This document shows, piece after piece, positions 42,126-50,123 of a stretch of DNA of 64,000 nt (positions are counted from its first letter, which is position 1; every line of letters begins with the position of its first letter). The stretch is from contig JBJMHZ010000004.1 of the NCBI GenBank assembly GCA_045807125.1, positions 1 through 64,000 of the forward strand, given 5' to 3'. Position numbers and translations under genes: made by a program. The notes under the pieces are model-generated. The model worked only from the letters and a program-made list of their open reading frames with translations. It did no database searches and was not told the origin of the DNA. Source of the DNA: JBJMHZ01 sp045807125 (GTDB lineage Bacteria > Actinomycetota > Actinomycetes > JAWWOL01).

Positions 42126-43025
42126 TCAGGGCGCCCGGGCGTGATCGGCGCCCGCCACGCCGGGGGCGGCCGCCAGCTCGTCGAGCGCCTCGCGGTGCAG
42201 CGCGCACTCCTCGCCGATGTCGAGCGGCGGGGCGAGGACCAGCCGGTGCACGCGCCGGCATGCGAGCGACGGCTCCGCGCCGAGCTCGTGCTTCAGCGTC
42301 CGCCGCAGGCGGCGGTAGACCTCGAGCGCGCGGTCGCGCCGGCCGCAGTCGAGCAGGGCGAGCATGTAGAGCGCGTGGATGCGCTCGTTCGTCGGATGCT
42401 GCGCGGACAGGCCGGCCAGGTCCGCCACTCGCTGCTGGTGGCGCCCGAGCCGCAGGTCGGCCTCCAGCCAGCTGCTCAGCGCCTCGAGCCGGAGGGCCTC
42501 GAGGCGGGTGGTCTCCGCGCTCAGCAAGGGCCCTTGCTCCACGTCGACGAGTGCGGTGCCGCGCCACGACCGCAGCGCGTCGCGGAAGCGCTCCGACGCC
42601 GTCGCGTGATCGTGCGCCGCCGCGGCCTCGCGCCCCGCGATGGCCCTTCGCTCGAACTCGTCGACGTCGATGAGTCCCGCGCCGGTGCGCAACCGGTAGC
42701 CACCCGGTTCGTGGCGCAGCACCTGCTTCGCCTCGCCGCGATGCCCCGCGAGCCCGGGCAGCTCGGCGATCAGGCCGCGGATCTGGAGCACGTACGTCTG
42801 CAGCGTCGTGACGGCGCTGCCCGGCGGCTCCTCGCCCCACAGCTCCTCGAGCAGCGCGCGCACCGGCACCGTGCGGCCGGTGCGCGCGGCGAGGACGGCC
42901 AGGACCGTGCGGGGCTTGGCGGCCGACGGCACGACGGAATGGCCGTCGCGCCCGACGTCGAGCCAGCCGAGCACGGCGACGTCGAGATCGTGGCGGCCCG
43001 TCTCGGTCCTGGGCAGCTCCATCAT
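42126..43025 (-). CDS. SARP-family regulator (AfsR/DnrI type, 299 aa)
   Basis: N-terminal OmpR-like winged helix (about 25-100; VPSAAKPRTVLAVLAARTGR, ELWGEEPPGSAVTTLQTYVL) followed by the bacterial transcriptional activation domain BTAD (about 110-260; LIDVDEFERRAIAG ... HPTNERIHALYMLALLDCGR). SARPs bind heptamer direct repeats and activate antibiotic clusters. Double ATG at 43025/43022. Lies 11 bp after the stop of the second SARP, so both are in one operon, convergent with the halogenase-like gene. Confidence 0.92.
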   Translation of the reverse strand: MMELPRTETGRHDLDVAVLGWLDVGRDGHSVVPSAAKPRTVLAVLAARTGRTVPVRALLEELWGEEPPGSAVTTLQTYVLQIRGLIAELPGLAGHRGEAKQVLRHEPGGYRLRTGAGLIDVDEFERRAIAGREAAAAHDHATASERFRDALRSWRGTALVDVEQGPLLSAETTRLEALRLEALSSWLEADLRLGRHQQRVADLAGLSAQHPTNERIHALYMLALLDCGRRDRALEVYRRLRRTLKHELGAEPSLACRRVHRLVLAPPLDIGEECALHREALDELAAAPGVAGADHARAP

Positions 43026-43036
43026 CACGTGACCGG

Positions 43037-43840
43037 CTAGCTGGCGATCGGCGCGCTGACGAGGTCGAGCTCGGGGGAGAGGCTGACGATCGCGCGGTGC
43101 AGCCGCTGGACGCTGCTGACCGGCTCCAGCCCGAGCCGCTCGTCGAGGGTCGCGCGCAGCCGCCCGTAGAGGCGGAGCGCCGGCTCGCGCCGGCCGGCCC
43201 GGTAGAGCGCGAGCATCTGCAGCTCGTGCAGCCGCTCGTGGAGCGGATTGCGCTTGGTCAGCATGGCCAGCTCCCCGAGCACGTGGTGGTGATTGCCTAG
43301 CCGGAGCTCGACGTCGAGCGCCTGCACCGCGAGGCTCAGCCGGGCCTCCTCGAGCCGCAGCGCGTGCGCGGCGAGCCCGCGCCCGAGCCGTACGTCGGCG
43401 ATCGCCGGGCCGCGCCACAGCGCCAGCGCCGCGCGCAGCAGCCGTCGCGCCTCCGGCAGGTCGCCCCGCTCGGCCGCCGCCTGCCCGGTCTCGGCGAGGC
43501 GGTCGTGGTTCACCAGGTCGCTCGGGCCGCCGCCGCTGGCGAGCAGGTAGCCACGGCCCCTCGTGACGAGGATCGACTTCGCCGCGTCGGGCGCGGCGCC
43601 ACGCAGCGCCAGCGCCGCCGCGATGTGCGTGCGAAGCTGCATCACGTACGTCTGCACGGTCACCATCGCGCTGCGCGGCACCTGCTCGCCCCACAGCTCC
43701 TCGATGACCGCCTCGGTGGAGACCACGTGGTCGGCCTGGCAGGCCAGCAGCGCCAGCATGGTGCGGGGCTTCGGCGCGCTCGGGACGACGCCCACCCCGC
43801 TCTCGCGGATGCATAGCGGTCCGAGGATCTCGATCTCCAT
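43037..43840 (-). CDS. SARP-family regulator, second copy (267 aa)
   Basis: Same two-domain design as its downstream neighbour: winged helix (SAPKPRTMLALLACQADHVV; ELWGEQVPRSAMVTVQTYVM) and BTAD (about 100-255; RNPLHERLHELQMLALYRAG). ATG 43840 with GGGGGAA upstream; a longer open frame has an atypical Pro/Arg/Gly-rich start. The two SARPs are clearly paralogous but not close copies. Tandem SARPs beside halogenase-like, phosphopantetheinyl transferase and monooxygenase-type genes suggest control of a secondary metabolite pathway. Confidence 0.92.
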   Translation of the reverse strand: MEIEILGPLCIRESGVGVVPSAPKPRTMLALLACQADHVVSTEAVIEELWGEQVPRSAMVTVQTYVMQLRTHIAAALALRGAAPDAAKSILVTRGRGYLLASGGGPSDLVNHDRLAETGQAAAERGDLPEARRLLRAALALWRGPAIADVRLGRGLAAHALRLEEARLSLAVQALDVELRLGNHHHVLGELAMLTKRNPLHERLHELQMLALYRAGRREPALRLYGRLRATLDERLGLEPVSSVQRLHRAIVSLSPELDLVSAPIAS

Positions 43841-44070
43841 GAGCGTTCCCCCGTGCGTCGTGCCGCAGCTGCCGTCGCTTCGCCGGGGCGGCACGCGGCA
43901 GTGGCCCGCACGGAGGGGCTAGGTCACGCCGCCATCCCGGAGAAGTCATCCCAGCAGGAAATTCATGACGAGGGGAACCTAGCCGCGCCGCGTACATGTC
44001 GTCAATAGAGGAAATAACGCGGGGTGATCCTTCGTGCGCTTGGAGCGATCGGCGGGCGGGCGCCCGCGGC

Positions 44071-45711
44071 TCATCCGGGCCGCGGCGCGGCGCCGTCTCG
44101 GTGGCGGACGGCGGCGACGGCGAACGCCTCGCTCGTCTGCGCCGAGCGCTGGAGGTCGTTGTCCGCCGGGGGCCCGGACTCGACGATCTCCGGCTCGCCG
44201 ACCGCGACGAGCCGGTCGCGCACCTGATCGGCCTGCTTGACGAAGTCGTGGTAGAAGCTCGGCACCTCGGCGACCGCAAGGGCCTCGTCATCGGCGGCCC
44301 GCTCCTGCATCGCCTCGGCTCGCGCCTGCCGCTCGGCCGCCATCGCCGGGCGCACGTACGCCGACAGATCGGGCAGGTCGGTGCGTGGCTCGGGCAGCGT
44401 GGCCACGCCGTGGAAGGGCGGCGCCCACGCGTCGCGCGCGGTGAGCGGATCGGCCCTCGGCGCGAAGAGGGCCCGCAGCGTCGAGGGGATGCTCGCGTGG
44501 TCGCGCACCGTGGCGTCGACCTTGCCGGCGGGGATCAGCGGCGAGACCACGACGGCAGGCACCCGCGCGCCGAGCATGCGGAAGTCGAATGCCTCGGTGA
44601 TGCGGTGGTAGAGCAGGCGCATGAGCGAGCGTCCCGGGTCCGGCCGGTCGCCGGGCGGCGGCACGTTGGTCGGCGGCGGCACGTGGTCGTAGAGCCCGCC
44701 GTGCTCGTCGTACGTGATGAGCAGCAGCGTGCGCGCGAACGCCTCCGGATTGCTGCGCAGCGCCTCGTACGTCGCCGCGATCAACGACTCGGCCCGGACG
44801 AAGTCGGTCTCCTTGCTGTCGGGGAAGTCGTCGTACTGATCGATCGGCACCTTGTTGTTGTCGGGATGCTGGCTGGTGCTGAGCCCTGGCCGGCCGATGA
44901 GCGGCTCGCGGTCGGGGGTGTGCACGGGCGGCCGGTGGTTGGGCTCGATGAACGAGTACGCCGGCAGGGTGCCGGCTCTCGCGTGATCGGCGAAGTCCGC
45001 GTACGGGTGCCAGTTGCGATGCCGCTCGGCGGTGTCCCACAGGTGCTGGAAGGCCCACACCTGCGGCACGTCGTCGTGGTAGACGCGCCAGGTGCTGCCG
45101 TTGTCCTCGAGCAGCTCGAAGATGGTCTTGTCGTAGTAGGCGCGGATCTGGATCTCCGTCTCGCCGTCGGACGTGGCCGCATGCGCGAAGTTGCGATTGG
45201 GCCACGTCTCGCCTGGCACCGAGCAGAACCAGCGGGTGCACACCGCGAACTGCAGCGCCAGCGTGCTGAGCACGGGCACGTGATCCGGTGGCTGGCACAG
45301 CATCACCAGGTCGCCACGGCCGGCCACCGGCGCGCTGCCGCCCTGCTTGCGCGCGGCGCGGTTGAGCACCGGCCCCAGCACCCCGCCGAAGCGGGGCGCC
45401 GCGAGCCCCCGGCCCTTGCGCTCGTAGCTCTTGACGAAGCCCTGCATCGTCGGGCGCCTCGCCGTTCCCCTGCCGGTGAGCGCCAGCTGCTCCATCACCG
45501 CCTCATGGCTGTGGTCGGGGCCGACGGGCAGCACCCGCTTGGCGCGCGGCTCCGGCCTCGCCTTGGCCCCGCGCTCCCATCCGGGGTTGACGTACGGGCC
45601 GCCGCGCAGCAGCCCGTCGAAGGCCGGATCAGGATGGTCGAGGAACCCCAGCATGTGATCGAAGGAGCGGTTCTCGAGCATGAGAACGACGACGTGGTCG
45701 ATGGTCGCCAA
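44071..45711 (-). CDS. Phosphoesterase-family (PLC/AcpA-like) hydrolase (546 aa)
   Basis: TTG 45711 follows GGGAGG by 5 nt. The family motif VLMLENRSFDHMLGFLD occurs at once; the nucleophile in PLC/AcpA enzymes is the Ser of a central motif. NFAHAATSDG, the metal-site segments ITYDEHGGLYDHV and VRDHASIPSTLRA are visible. PF04185 enzymes hydrolyse phospholipids or phosphomonoesters. Unlike most, no signal peptide is seen, so it may be cytoplasmic or exported by another route. The C-terminal 60 residues are charged and helical. Confidence 0.87.
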   Translation of the reverse strand: MATIDHVVVLMLENRSFDHMLGFLDHPDPAFDGLLRGGPYVNPGWERGAKARPEPRAKRVLPVGPDHSHEAVMEQLALTGRGTARRPTMQGFVKSYERKGRGLAAPRFGGVLGPVLNRAARKQGGSAPVAGRGDLVMLCQPPDHVPVLSTLALQFAVCTRWFCSVPGETWPNRNFAHAATSDGETEIQIRAYYDKTIFELLEDNGSTWRVYHDDVPQVWAFQHLWDTAERHRNWHPYADFADHARAGTLPAYSFIEPNHRPPVHTPDREPLIGRPGLSTSQHPDNNKVPIDQYDDFPDSKETDFVRAESLIAATYEALRSNPEAFARTLLLITYDEHGGLYDHVPPPTNVPPPGDRPDPGRSLMRLLYHRITEAFDFRMLGARVPAVVVSPLIPAGKVDATVRDHASIPSTLRALFAPRADPLTARDAWAPPFHGVATLPEPRTDLPDLSAYVRPAMAAERQARAEAMQERAADDEALAVAEVPSFYHDFVKQADQVRDRLVAVGEPEIVESGPPADNDLQRSAQTSEAFAVAAVRHRDGAAPRPG

Positions 45712-45792
45712 TCGTGCCTCCCGGGCCGGGCACCGGTGCCGTGCCCATGACGCTAGTCCGTGCAGGCGCGCCGATCCAACGGCGGCGCGCCG

Positions 45793-46455
45793 CTACGCCG
45801 GGACCACGATCGAGGTGAGGATCAGCCCGTCGCGGGCCAGCCAGCGACCGGTGAAGCCGGTGAGCGGGCGCCCGTCCGGCAGCGCGGCTCCGTCGACGAG
45901 GAGCCGGGCGGCGAACGTCCGCTCAGCCGGGTCGACCTCGACCATCGCCTCGGTGAAGCCCAGCTCGCGCTGGACGAGCGGGTACCACGCCTTGAAGACC
46001 GACTCCTTGAGGCAGAAGAGCAGGCGGTCCCAGCACGCGTCGCCCGGCGCGCCCGTGCCGAGCCGCTCCAGCCACAGCCGTTCCTCCGGCAGCGAGACGA
46101 TCCGCAGCACGCCGTCCGGCAGCGGCTCGTTCGGCTCCGCGTCGATGCCGATCGAGGCGATGTCGTCGTCGCGCGCGACGGCAGCGGCGCGGTAGCCGTC
46201 GCAATGGGTGATGCTGCCCACCACGCCGGCCGGCCACAGCGGCTCGCGCCTGGCACCGGGCAGCAGCGGAGCCGGCGGCACCCCGAGGGCGGCGAGGGCC
46301 TGCCGCGCGCAGGCGCGGCCGGTGGTGAACTCCCGCCGCCGCCGGTCCACGGCGTTGCTGACGACCGCCTCCTCCTCGGGGAAGAGCGCCTCGTCCGGCC
46401 GGTCCTCGAAGGCCTCGGCCGACGAGACCTCGGCCGGGAGGATCGCCTCGATCAC
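45793..46455 (-). CDS. pptT: 4'-phosphopantetheinyl transferase, EntD/PptT type (220 aa)
   Basis: Transfers the phosphopantetheine arm of CoA to carrier proteins. Motifs: VGSITHCDGYRAAAVA (79-94), GIDAE (103-107, metal-binding D105 and E107) and FCLKESVFKAWYP (147-159, K150 and E151). GTG 46455 overlaps the upstream metallophosphoesterase stop (GTGA), so the pair is translationally coupled. Order and overlap match the mycobacterial Rv2795c-Rv2794c pair. Could serve PKS/NRPS carriers and fatty-acid synthase I/ACP. Confidence 0.92.
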   Translation of the reverse strand: MIEAILPAEVSSAEAFEDRPDEALFPEEEAVVSNAVDRRRREFTTGRACARQALAALGVPPAPLLPGARREPLWPAGVVGSITHCDGYRAAAVARDDDIASIGIDAEPNEPLPDGVLRIVSLPEERLWLERLGTGAPGDACWDRLLFCLKESVFKAWYPLVQRELGFTEAMVEVDPAERTFAARLLVDGAALPDGRPLTGFTGRWLARDGLILTSIVVPA

Positions 46456-47306
46456 GCCGCGCCACCCACGGGCAGGATCTGGCGCAGCGGGTCGTCGGCC
46501 CAGCCGTGCGCGCGCCGCTCCCGCGGGTAGCCGAGCGAGACCTCCTCGAAGCGCACGCCGTCGTACCACGTCGTGCGCGGGATGTGCAGGTGGCCGTACA
46601 CCACCACCGCGGCGTCGTACCGGACGTGCCAGTCGGCCGTGGCCTGCGTGCCGCACCACTGCGCGAACTCCGGGTGGCGCAGCACCCTCGTCGGCTCCCG
46701 GTTGAGCGGGAAGTGGTTGACGAGGACGGTCGGGAGCGAGCGGTCCCGCTCGGCCAGCCGCTGCTCCGTCGCCTCGACCCGTGCCCGGCACCAGGCCTCG
46801 CGGCTCGGGTACGGGTCGGGGTGCAGGAGGTACTCGTCCGAGCAGACGATGCCGGTGCTGCGGGCCAGCGCGAGCGCCTCATCCTTGGTGCTCGTGCCCG
46901 CCGGGCGGAACGTGTAGTCGTACAGGAGGAACAGCGGCGCCACCGTCACCGGCCCACCGGGGCCGTCCCAGACCGGGTACGGATCCTCGGGGGTCAGCAC
47001 GCCGACCCTCCGGCAGGCCTCGACGAGGTGCGCGTACCGCTGCTCGCCGCGCAGGCCGGACGGGTCGCGCGGGTGGGTCCACAGCTCGTGGTTGCCAGGC
47101 ACCCACACGACGGTCGCGAACCGCTGCGCGAGCAGGTCCAGCGCCCAGACCACGTCGTCGACGACCTCGCTGACGTCGCCGGCCACGAGCAGCCAGTCGC
47201 CGTCGGACCTGGGCTGCAGGCTCTCGACGATCTCGCGGTTCTCGGGGTGGCCGACGTGCAGGTCGCTGACGGCCAGCAAGCTGGCTGCCCTGGTGCCGCC
47301 TGCCAT
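46452..47306 (-). CDS. Calcineurin-like metallophosphoesterase, PptH-like (284 aa)
   Basis: All metal-binding blocks present: SDLHVGH (14-20), VAGDVSE, PGNHELW, VNHFP and YGHLHIP. Coupled by a 4-nt overlap to the phosphopantetheinyl transferase. In Mycobacterium the homologous upstream partner (PptH, Rv2795c) removes phosphopantetheine from carrier proteins, opposing PptT. The same role is a reasonable inference here from the gene pair. ATG 47306. Confidence 0.88.
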   Translation of the reverse strand: MAGGTRAASLLAVSDLHVGHPENREIVESLQPRSDGDWLLVAGDVSEVVDDVVWALDLLAQRFATVVWVPGNHELWTHPRDPSGLRGEQRYAHLVEACRRVGVLTPEDPYPVWDGPGGPVTVAPLFLLYDYTFRPAGTSTKDEALALARSTGIVCSDEYLLHPDPYPSREAWCRARVEATEQRLAERDRSLPTVLVNHFPLNREPTRVLRHPEFAQWCGTQATADWHVRYDAAVVVYGHLHIPRTTWYDGVRFEEVSLGYPRERRAHGWADDPLRQILPVGGAA

Positions 47307-47462
47307 CCGAACCCGAACCCCCTGGCGCGTGCGTACCGCCCGGCGTCACCACCCGGGCGGAGCCCGACATGGGCCGCCCGATGCCCGTCGTCCCACCATA
47401 CCGGTACGGTGCCGGTGGCCGGCCCGGCGAAGCCGTCCAGTGAGCCGGGGAGTGGAGGGGCG

Positions 47463-48347
47463 ATGGACGTCGACCACGTCGCCGATGAGCTGTACGCCTT
47501 GGCGCCTGAGGAGTTCACCGCGGTCCGCGACGCGCGGGCGGCCGAGGCCAAGCAGGCCGGCGACGGCGAGACTGCCAGGGCCGTGAAGCAGTTGCGCCGG
47601 CCGACGGCGAGCGCCTGGCTGGTCAACGTCCTCGCCAGGCGGCGGGCCGACCAGCTGGCCGACCTGGTGGGCCTCGGCGCGGCCCTCCGCGAGGCGCAGG
47701 AGTCCCTCGCCGGCGACCAGCTGCGCGAGCTGACGGTCCAGCGCCACCAGGTGGTGGCTGCGCTCGCGCAGGAGGTGCGCCGGATCGCGTACGACGAGGG
47801 CCATCCGGTGAGCGACGACGTCGCTCGCGAGGTCGAGGGGACGCTGGAGGCCGCGCTCGCCGATCCGGGGGCCGCCGAGGCGGTGCAGGCCGGCCGGCTG
47901 ACCCGCGCGCTCAGCTACGCGGGGATCGGCGCGGTGGACCTCACCGGCTCCGTCGCCGTGCCCGCCGGTGAGGGGCGGGGCCAGCGGGCCACCGCCGGGC
48001 CCAGGGCCGTCGCCCCCGCGCGCCCGGCCGCGGACCGGCGGGCCGAGCAGCTGGCCGCGGCGCGCGAGGCGGTGACGGCCGCCGAGGAGGTGGCGAGGGA
48101 CGCCGAGGCCGCGCTGGCCGCGGTGGAGTCGGCGATCGGCTCGGCGCGGGTCGACCGCGACGCGGCTCGCGAGCGGATCGCGCTGATCGAGCGGCAGCTC
48201 GCCGCGGCGCAGGAGGCGGAGTCGCAGGCCGGCCGCCGGCTGCGCGAGGCGCAGCGCGACAAGGAGTCGGCGGCGCGGGGGGCCGAGGCCGCCGAGCGCC
48301 GGCTGACGAGGGCAAGGGCGCAGCTGGAGCGGCTCGAGGCCGAGTGA
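47463..48347 (+). CDS. Coiled-coil hypothetical protein (294 aa)
   Basis: Preceded by GGAGGGG and ATG 47463. The N-terminal half is a helical domain (FTAVRDARAAEAKQAGDGET; KQLRRPTASAWLVNVLARRR). The half after about 165 is nearly continuous coiled coil (EQLAAAREAVTAAEEVARDA; RRLREAQRDKESAARGAEAA). A recurrent actinobacterial family of unknown function. Divergent from the metallophosphoesterase. Confidence 0.8.
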   Translation: MDVDHVADELYALAPEEFTAVRDARAAEAKQAGDGETARAVKQLRRPTASAWLVNVLARRRADQLADLVGLGAALREAQESLAGDQLRELTVQRHQVVAALAQEVRRIAYDEGHPVSDDVAREVEGTLEAALADPGAAEAVQAGRLTRALSYAGIGAVDLTGSVAVPAGEGRGQRATAGPRAVAPARPAADRRAEQLAAAREAVTAAEEVARDAEAALAAVESAIGSARVDRDAARERIALIERQLAAAQEAESQAGRRLREAQRDKESAARGAEAAERRLTRARAQLERLEAE

Positions 48348-48398
48348 GCCCGAGACAGGTCCGGGCAGGTCCGGGCGGCTCCGGGCGTGCCGCCGGCG

Positions 48399-48602
48399 TC
48401 AGTCGGTGGCCGGGACCGGCTCGAGCGCCTGCGGTACGGCGGCGGCCTGCGGCGCGAGCGAGAGCACCGGGGCCGGCCTGGGCGCGGCCGGGGCATCGCC
48501 CGCGGCCACCCACCTGATCGCGACCTGGAGGAGGCCCAGGATCATCGTCACCCCAGCCATCCACACGACGACCAGCGCCAGCATGCCCGCCATCCCCTCC
48601 AT
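48399..48602 (-). CDS. Small membrane protein (67 aa)
   Basis: One TM helix (GMLALVVVWMAGVTMILGLL) followed by a basic residue and a Pro/Ala-rich cytoplasmic tail. Hydrophobic profile and ATG start with upstream GGGAGC favour a real small gene. No homologue recognised. Confidence 0.5.
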   Translation of the reverse strand: MEGMAGMLALVVVWMAGVTMILGLLQVAIRWVAAGDAPAAPRPAPVLSLAPQAAAVPQALEPVPATD

Positions 48603-48726
48603 CGCTCCCGGCCGGCGGGTGCGTTCCCGTACCGGAGATCTCTAACCGGCCGATGCGGGAGCTGTCGGGAGCCGTCGGGAGGTCTCGGGCGCGCGCCGGG
48701 CTCGGCTCCTGCGGCAGACTGGCCCG

Positions 48727-49503
48727 GTGATCGAGCGGAGCGTCCTCGTCATCGGCGACTCGCTGGCCTTCCACGGGCCGGCCGGGCCCGAGCCGCTGAC
48801 GCATCCCGGCCTCTACCCCAACGTCGTCGCCCGCCTCGCCGCCGCCCGGGTCGACGTGGTGGCGCGCGCCGGCTGGACGGCCCGTGACGCGTGGTGGGCG
48901 CTCTGCAAGGACCCGGTGCTGCACTCGGTGCTCCTGCCGCGCGCCGATGCCGTCGTCCTCGCCGTCGGCAGCAGCGACCAGCTGCCGGCCAGCCTGCCGA
49001 CGTACCTCAAGGACGGCATCGCGTACGTCCGCCCCGGGTGGCTGCGCCGCGCCGTGCGCCGCGGCTACCACCGCGCGCACCCGCTGATCGTGCGCCGCGC
49101 CGGCGCCCCGCTGCGCGCCCTGCCGCAGCGCGCGACCGACGCCTACCTCACCAGGTGCGTGCAGGCGGTGCGCCTCGTCCGGCCGGGCGCTCCGGTCGTG
49201 GGGATGGTGCCGGCGCCCTACGACTCGCCGCACCACGGGCACGTCACCCGGCCGCACCCGCCGGCGGTCCTGGCCGCGATCGCGTGGGGCGAGCGGACGG
49301 GCGTCCCGCTGGTCGACGCCGACCGGATCGTCGCGCCCCACCTCGCGGCCGGCCGGCTCAACCCGGACGGGATGCACTGGTCGTGGGAGGCCCACGCCGC
49401 GTTCGGGGCCGCGCTGGCGAGCCGGCTCCGTGCGGCGTGGGGAGGTCCCGAGCCGGCCGCCGACGGGAACCCGGTGCCCGCCAGCACCGTCACACCGCCA
49501 TGA
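48727..49503 (+). CDS. SGNH/GDSL hydrolase, octanoyltransferase (OctT)-like (258 aa)
   Basis: GDSL block VLVIGDSLAFHG (nucleophile Ser12) and the C-terminal DGMHWSWEAH with Asp and His of the catalytic triad. Gly and Asn oxyanion equivalents are near RAGWTARDAWW and AVGSSDQL. Position just before leuS and upstream of degV/comEA/comEC/holA corresponds to Rv2418c (octT) in M. tuberculosis, which octanoylates glucosylglycerate precursors of methylglucose lipopolysaccharide. Assignment to that reaction is by synteny. GTG 48727; a 4-nt ATGA overlap links it to the next gene. Confidence 0.82.
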   Translation: MIERSVLVIGDSLAFHGPAGPEPLTHPGLYPNVVARLAAARVDVVARAGWTARDAWWALCKDPVLHSVLLPRADAVVLAVGSSDQLPASLPTYLKDGIAYVRPGWLRRAVRRGYHRAHPLIVRRAGAPLRALPQRATDAYLTRCVQAVRLVRPGAPVVGMVPAPYDSPHHGHVTRPHPPAVLAAIAWGERTGVPLVDADRIVAPHLAAGRLNPDGMHWSWEAHAAFGAALASRLRAAWGGPEPAADGNPVPASTVTPP

Positions 49504-49967
49504 CCCGATCCGCGATCCGCCGATCCGGCCCCGCCCCGGCCGCGCGGGCCCGGCGGCTGCTCGGCGCCGCGCTCCTCATGGCGGTGCCGGTCCTCGCCGC
49601 GTGCGGCGGCACCGGGCGCGGCGGCAGCCTGGTGGGCGCCCCGCAGGGGCCCGCCTCGGCGACGCCGTCGCTGCCCGCCGCCTCGTCCACCACCGGCCCC
49701 GGCGCTTCGGGCGGCCCCTCCGGGACGGTCCTGCCGCCGGTCACCGGCTCGCGGACCATCACCGTGACCGGCACCGTGGAGCAGGGAGCTGAGCCGTCCT
49801 GCCTGATCCTGCGCGCCACGACCGGCCAGTACGAGCTGCAGGGCCCGCTCGCGGCGCGCCTTGGCACCGGCGAGCAGGTGACCGTCACCGGCCACGTCGT
49901 TCGCGACGTCATGAGCCACTGCATGCAGGGCCAGCCCTTCGCCGTCACGGCGGTCCACGGGTCCTGA
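49500..49967 (+). CDS. Putative lipoprotein (155 aa)
   Basis: Signal peptide with lipobox VLAAC (Cys at about 35), a Ser/Pro/Thr-rich linker, then a small OB-like beta domain (TVTGTVEQGAEPSCLILRAT; GTGEQVTVTGHVVRDVMSHC) with two Cys. Similar small lipoproteins bind ligands or stabilise cell-surface complexes. ATG overlaps the preceding stop. Confidence 0.72.
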   Translation: MTRSAIRRSGPAPAARARRLLGAALLMAVPVLAACGGTGRGGSLVGAPQGPASATPSLPAASSTTGPGASGGPSGTVLPPVTGSRTITVTGTVEQGAEPSCLILRATTGQYELQGPLAARLGTGEQVTVTGHVVRDVMSHCMQGQPFAVTAVHGS

Positions 49968-49981
49968 CGGCACCCTTGCGC

Positions 49982-49987
49982 TACGAT
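49982..49987 (+). promoter_or_regulatory. -10 hexamer for the leuS leader transcript
   Basis: TACGAT ends 6 nt before GTG 49994. The transcription start would fall at or next to the leader-peptide start, as in leaderless leader peptides of Actinobacteria. Confidence 0.6.
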
Positions 49988-49993
49988 CGACCC

Positions 49994-50035
49994 GTGCGAC
50001 CCGCCTCCCGCCTGCTCCTTCCCGGGCCGCGCTGA
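49994..50035 (+). CDS. leuS leader peptide (13 aa, three consecutive Leu codons)
   Basis: GTG followed by VRPASRLLLPGPR and TGA at 50033-50035. The three Leu codons (CTG CTC CTT) are codons 7-9 (50012-50020). Leucine-rich short ORF directly before a terminator and before the leucyl-tRNA synthetase gene: the classic signature of ribosome-mediated attenuation by charged tRNA-Leu. Confidence 0.7.
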   Translation: MRPASRLLLPGPR

Positions 50036-50058
50036 CTGCGACATCGGTGTCAGCGCGG
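50027..50058 (+). promoter_or_regulatory. Pause/antiterminator stem of the leuS leader
   Basis: CCGCGCTGAC (50027-50036) pairs perfectly with GTCAGCGCGG (50049-50058). The left arm covers the end and stop codon of the leader peptide, so a ribosome at the stop codon would prevent pairing. GGGCC at 50024-50028 can instead pair with GGCCC at 50060-50064, competing with the terminator stem. That gives a plausible switch. Confidence 0.55.
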
Positions 50059-50059
50059 C

Positions 50060-50092
50060 GGCCCCTCCTGCGACGAGGGGCCTTCGTGTTTT
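50060..50092 (+). terminator. Intrinsic terminator (attenuator) upstream of leuS
   Basis: GGCCCCTC (50060-50067) and GAGGGGCC (50075-50082) form a perfect 8-bp stem around a 7-base loop, followed by TTCGTGTTTT. One of the few hairpins in this window with a real U-run. It lies about 30 bp before the leuS start. Confidence 0.8.
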
Positions 50093-50123
50093 CCGGGTCG
50101 ATGACGACGACGAGGATGCGACG

